Source: Hyphomonadaceae bacterium (GTDB lineage: Bacteria > Pseudomonadota > Alphaproteobacteria > Caulobacterales > Hyphomonadaceae). Taken from it: 42,601 nucleotides of DNA. Position numbers and translations under genes: made by a program. The notes under the pieces are model-generated. The model saw only the letters and a list, made by a program, of their open reading frames with translations. It had not been told where the DNA came from and did not search any database. The stretch covers positions 1-42,601 of the forward strand of contig JALEGE010000066.1 of the NCBI GenBank assembly GCA_022760335.1. The letters run 5' to 3'. Shown here one piece after another: positions 40,635-42,601 of this stretch. Numbering within the stretch: position 1 is the stretch's first letter; each line of letters begins with the position of its first letter.

Positions 40635-42176
40635 ATGTTGAGCTGCAGTGCCTGCAACGCCATGATCCCCGATGATGCCGCCTTCTGCCCTGAATGCGGT
40701 GCGCCCCAGGCCAGTGCCGAACCCGAACGGCTCACCCAGCTGGAAACCATCGGCGCCATGGGCACGATTGGCCCAAACGATACCCGCTTCACACCGGGCG
40801 ATGGCGAAGGTGGCCTCCTGGAACCTGGCAGTGTGTTTGCCGAGCGCTATGAGGTCGAGGCCCTTATCGGACGCGGCGGCATGGGCGCGGTCTATCGCGC
40901 CAGCGACCAGGTGACCGGAAAGCCTCGCGCCCTGAAACTGATCGCGCCTCATCTGATGGGTAGCGAGTCCGCCGTCCAGCGCCTGATCGAGGAAGGCACC
41001 ACGGCCCAGGACATCCGTCACGACAATGTCGTCTCGGTCTATGATGTCGGACGCGCCGATGGGCAGATCTATGTTTCCATGGAAATGGTCGAAGGCGTTT
41101 CCCTGCGCGAATGGATCAAGCGCCAGCCCAACCATGACTCCGTGCCCATGCGCGTCGCCTCGCGGATCATCGTGGAATTGCTGGAAGGCCTTAAAGCCGC
41201 CCATGCCAAGGGCGTGATCCATCGCGACCTGAAGCCGGAAAACATCATCCTCACCGCAGAGCCCAATGACCGCGAAGCGCCGCTGAAAATCCTCGATTTC
41301 GGCATCGCCCGTAAAATCGGCACCGAAAGCTTCAGCTCCACGGCGCGCGCCCTCGGCACGATCGAGTACATGGCGCCAGAGCAGAAGACCAATCCGGAAC
41401 GCGCCGGCCCGCCAGCCGATCTCTATTCGGTCTCGAAGATCTTCTACGAACTGCTGGTCACCATCTTGCCCTCCGATCACTGGCAACCGCCATCGGGCGG
41501 GCGCACCGATGTGCCGGGCGGGATCGACGAGTTGATCCGCCGGGGCCTCTCGACCCAGCCAAACCTGCGCCCACAAAGCGCGGCAGACTATATCGCCATG
41601 CTGAAAACGGCGGTGAACACCGGGCATTTGCCGCAAATGCCCCAGCCGCCGTCGCCGGAGCCAACGCCCTATACCCCGCCCTCCCCGACGCCCTCCTCCG
41701 GTATTCCGGGCTGGCTCCTGGGTGTAGGCGGCGCGGTTGTGGGCTGTATCGTTCTTGTCTCGGTTATCGCCATGGCGATGAGCGGCGGGGGCGGCACAAA
41801 ATACGACGATGGGGGCGGCGGCGGAGGCGATGTCGTGACGAATACGCTCTCGATGAGCGATCTCAGCGGCGTCTGGATGGACGGCGTGGGCGTCTATGAC
41901 GCGCAGGTCTACAATAATGGCAATTTCAGCGCCGAAGGCGTGCTGCAGAACGGCGCCTATGTCACGATTTCCGGGCGCATTCCCAGCAATGGCAGCGCCG
42001 GAAGCTATACGATGAGCTTCCCCAATGGCGCCCGCCGCTCGGGCTCGATCGCGTGGGATGGATACTGCCACCTGAACGCCTCGCTGCAGTCTCCAGGCGC
42101 CGGTTTCCCACCGCGCCAAGTCTACCACATCGACCATCCGCCCAGCAGCAATACCTGCCCGCCGCACCTGCAGTAG
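40635..42176 (+). CDS. Zinc-ribbon Ser/Thr protein kinase with TM anchor and C-terminal domain
   Basis: The 513-residue protein starts with a CxxC-x10-CxxC zinc ribbon (Cys4, 7, 18, 21). The Hanks-type kinase domain (about 70-325) has every key motif: glycine loop 'GRGGMGAVY' (79-87), Lys101, 'HRDLKPEN' (196-203), 'DFG' (221-223) and 'APEQ' (247-250). A Pro-rich linker (335-356) and one membrane helix (359-382) lead to a Gly-rich stretch and a beta-rich C-terminal domain (about 405-513) with two cysteines, probably outside the cytoplasm and possibly sensory. It should phosphorylate Ser/Thr in partners, most plausibly the FHA or SPFH proteins encoded upstream. Both the four-base gap and the shared zinc-ribbon type tie it to them. 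Confidence 0.95.
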   Translation: MLSCSACNAMIPDDAAFCPECGAPQASAEPERLTQLETIGAMGTIGPNDTRFTPGDGEGGLLEPGSVFAERYEVEALIGRGGMGAVYRASDQVTGKPRALKLIAPHLMGSESAVQRLIEEGTTAQDIRHDNVVSVYDVGRADGQIYVSMEMVEGVSLREWIKRQPNHDSVPMRVASRIIVELLEGLKAAHAKGVIHRDLKPENIILTAEPNDREAPLKILDFGIARKIGTESFSSTARALGTIEYMAPEQKTNPERAGPPADLYSVSKIFYELLVTILPSDHWQPPSGGRTDVPGGIDELIRRGLSTQPNLRPQSAADYIAMLKTAVNTGHLPQMPQPPSPEPTPYTPPSPTPSSGIPGWLLGVGGAVVGCIVLVSVIAMAMSGGGGTKYDDGGGGGGDVVTNTLSMSDLSGVWMDGVGVYDAQVYNNGNFSAEGVLQNGAYVTISGRIPSNGSAGSYTMSFPNGARRSGSIAWDGYCHLNASLQSPGAGFPPRQVYHIDHPPSSNTCPPHLQ

Positions 42177-42211
42177 CGGCCCGCACATCCGGATTTTGAA
42201 AGGAGGCTCTC

Positions 42212-42601
42212 ATGCCCCAATCGTATGAGCACTATTCCATCAGCGGCCACATCGCGGCTCCGCGCAAGATGGATGCACCACAGATCACCGCAAAGGCCCA
42301 TGGCTTGCCGGAACAGGTGGATCTGACACCCCACTGCACCCCAGTGGAGGACCAGGGCGCTCTCGGTTCCTGCGTGGCCAATTCCTTTGTCAGTGCACTG
42401 GAATATTCCATGATCCAGTCTGGCTTGCCGGCGACCGATCTCTCGCGCCTGTTTGTCTACTACAATGCCCGCAAACTGTCGGGCTCGGAGATGGTGGATT
42501 CCGGCCTGATCGACCATCATGCCGTGGCCGCCATCATCGCCCATGGCGTCTGCCCCGAAGCCGCCTGGCCATACGACACATCCCGCTTTACCGAGGCGCC
42601 G
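42212..42601 (+). CDS. Papain-like (C1) cysteine peptidase, N-terminal part (cut by right edge)
   Basis: The visible 130 residues match the bacterial C1A peptidase family: 'PVEDQGALGSCVANSFVSAL' (44-63) with oxyanion Gln48 and catalytic Cys54, then 'SRLFVYYNARKLSG' and 'GVCPEAAWPYD'. The catalytic His and Asn lie beyond the window. It has no signal peptide, so it should be cytoplasmic unless a later domain says otherwise. AAGGAGG lies five bases before the ATG, and the gap from the kinase stop is 35 bp, so it belongs to the same operon. A protease in a kinase/FHA operon suggests a triggered effector or a processing enzyme. Confidence 0.92.
   Translation, partial: MPQSYEHYSISGHIAAPRKMDAPQITAKAHGLPEQVDLTPHCTPVEDQGALGSCVANSFVSALEYSMIQSGLPATDLSRLFVYYNARKLSGSEMVDSGLIDHHAVAAIIAHGVCPEAAWPYDTSRFTEAP

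Noticed and set aside
40593..42188. 531-codon open frame on the minus strand
   Set aside because: It is antisense to a complete Ser/Thr kinase gene and carries no motif of its own.
1..42601. RNA genes, CRISPR arrays, insertion sequences, prophage
   Set aside because: I looked for tRNA-like cloverleaf ends, regularly spaced repeats, transposase or integrase motifs and phage structural genes, and saw none. This was by eye only, so a short non-coding RNA could be missed.

Overview
The window looks like chromosomal DNA of an alphaproteobacterium of the Caulobacterales/Maricaulales/Hyphomonadaceae type. The reasons are a recognisable cell-cycle kinase CckA, a DUF1013/TrcR-family cell-cycle regulator, a CC0125/CC1285-type lipoprotein, two large TonB-dependent receptors of the kind abundant in these bacteria, CtrA-like boxes, and high-GC codon use. 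I saw no rRNA, tRNA, CRISPR array, transposase or phage gene. The assignment is inference from gene content only.

Layout. (1) 1-7037: a polysaccharide flippase cut by the left edge, a fused glycosyltransferase/priming sugar transferase, and a two-gene phosphorelay: a PAS-PAS hybrid kinase with receiver and Hpt, then a LuxO-like sigma-54 activator. The kinase promoter holds three LuxO-type palindromes at exact 22-bp intervals plus a fourth, and similar sites lie in the flippase/glycosyltransferase intergenic region, so the relay probably controls itself and the envelope-polysaccharide genes. (2) 7132-12418: a TonB receptor and a lipoprotein tyrosine-phosphatase-like protein, divergent from a regulator with two TetR DNA-binding domains. 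(3) 12488-17236: a second TonB receptor followed by a TPR-sulfotransferase. (4) 17564-22199: a BCCT transporter converging on a CBS-domain hybrid kinase, a ClpP-family protease and TrcR; a CtrA-like box precedes the kinase. (5) 22346-28203: a membrane-stress and small-envelope-protein region (TspO-like protein, two MscS channels, DUF6460-like, NTR-like and lipoprotein genes, a 58-aa ORF) and a nitronate-monooxygenase-like flavoenzyme. (6) 28421-37177: a membrane diguanylate cyclase, MdaB quinone reductase, CckA, a DUF885 lipoprotein peptidase, and an MHYT-GGDEF-EAL gene broken by a frameshift just before its GGDEF motif.

(7) 37272 to the right edge is the most unusual part: a tightly spaced operon of a three-TM protein, an SPFH/coiled-coil protein with a C-terminal zinc ribbon, a cysteine-rich zinc-ribbon/FHA protein, a zinc-ribbon Ser/Thr kinase with a transmembrane anchor and a C-terminal domain, and a papain-like (C1) protease cut by the edge. 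Three successive proteins carry related zinc ribbons. The gene set suggests a scaffolded kinase/phosphothreonine-reader/protease device at the membrane. I do not recognise it as a named system and regard it as the best candidate for an undescribed one; its function is inference.

Several long open frames opposite real genes (up to 869 codons) are by-products of GC-rich coding DNA and were left out. Starts were moved where a Shine-Dalgarno sequence or family alignment favoured another codon, including two likely TTG starts (17564 and 28421).
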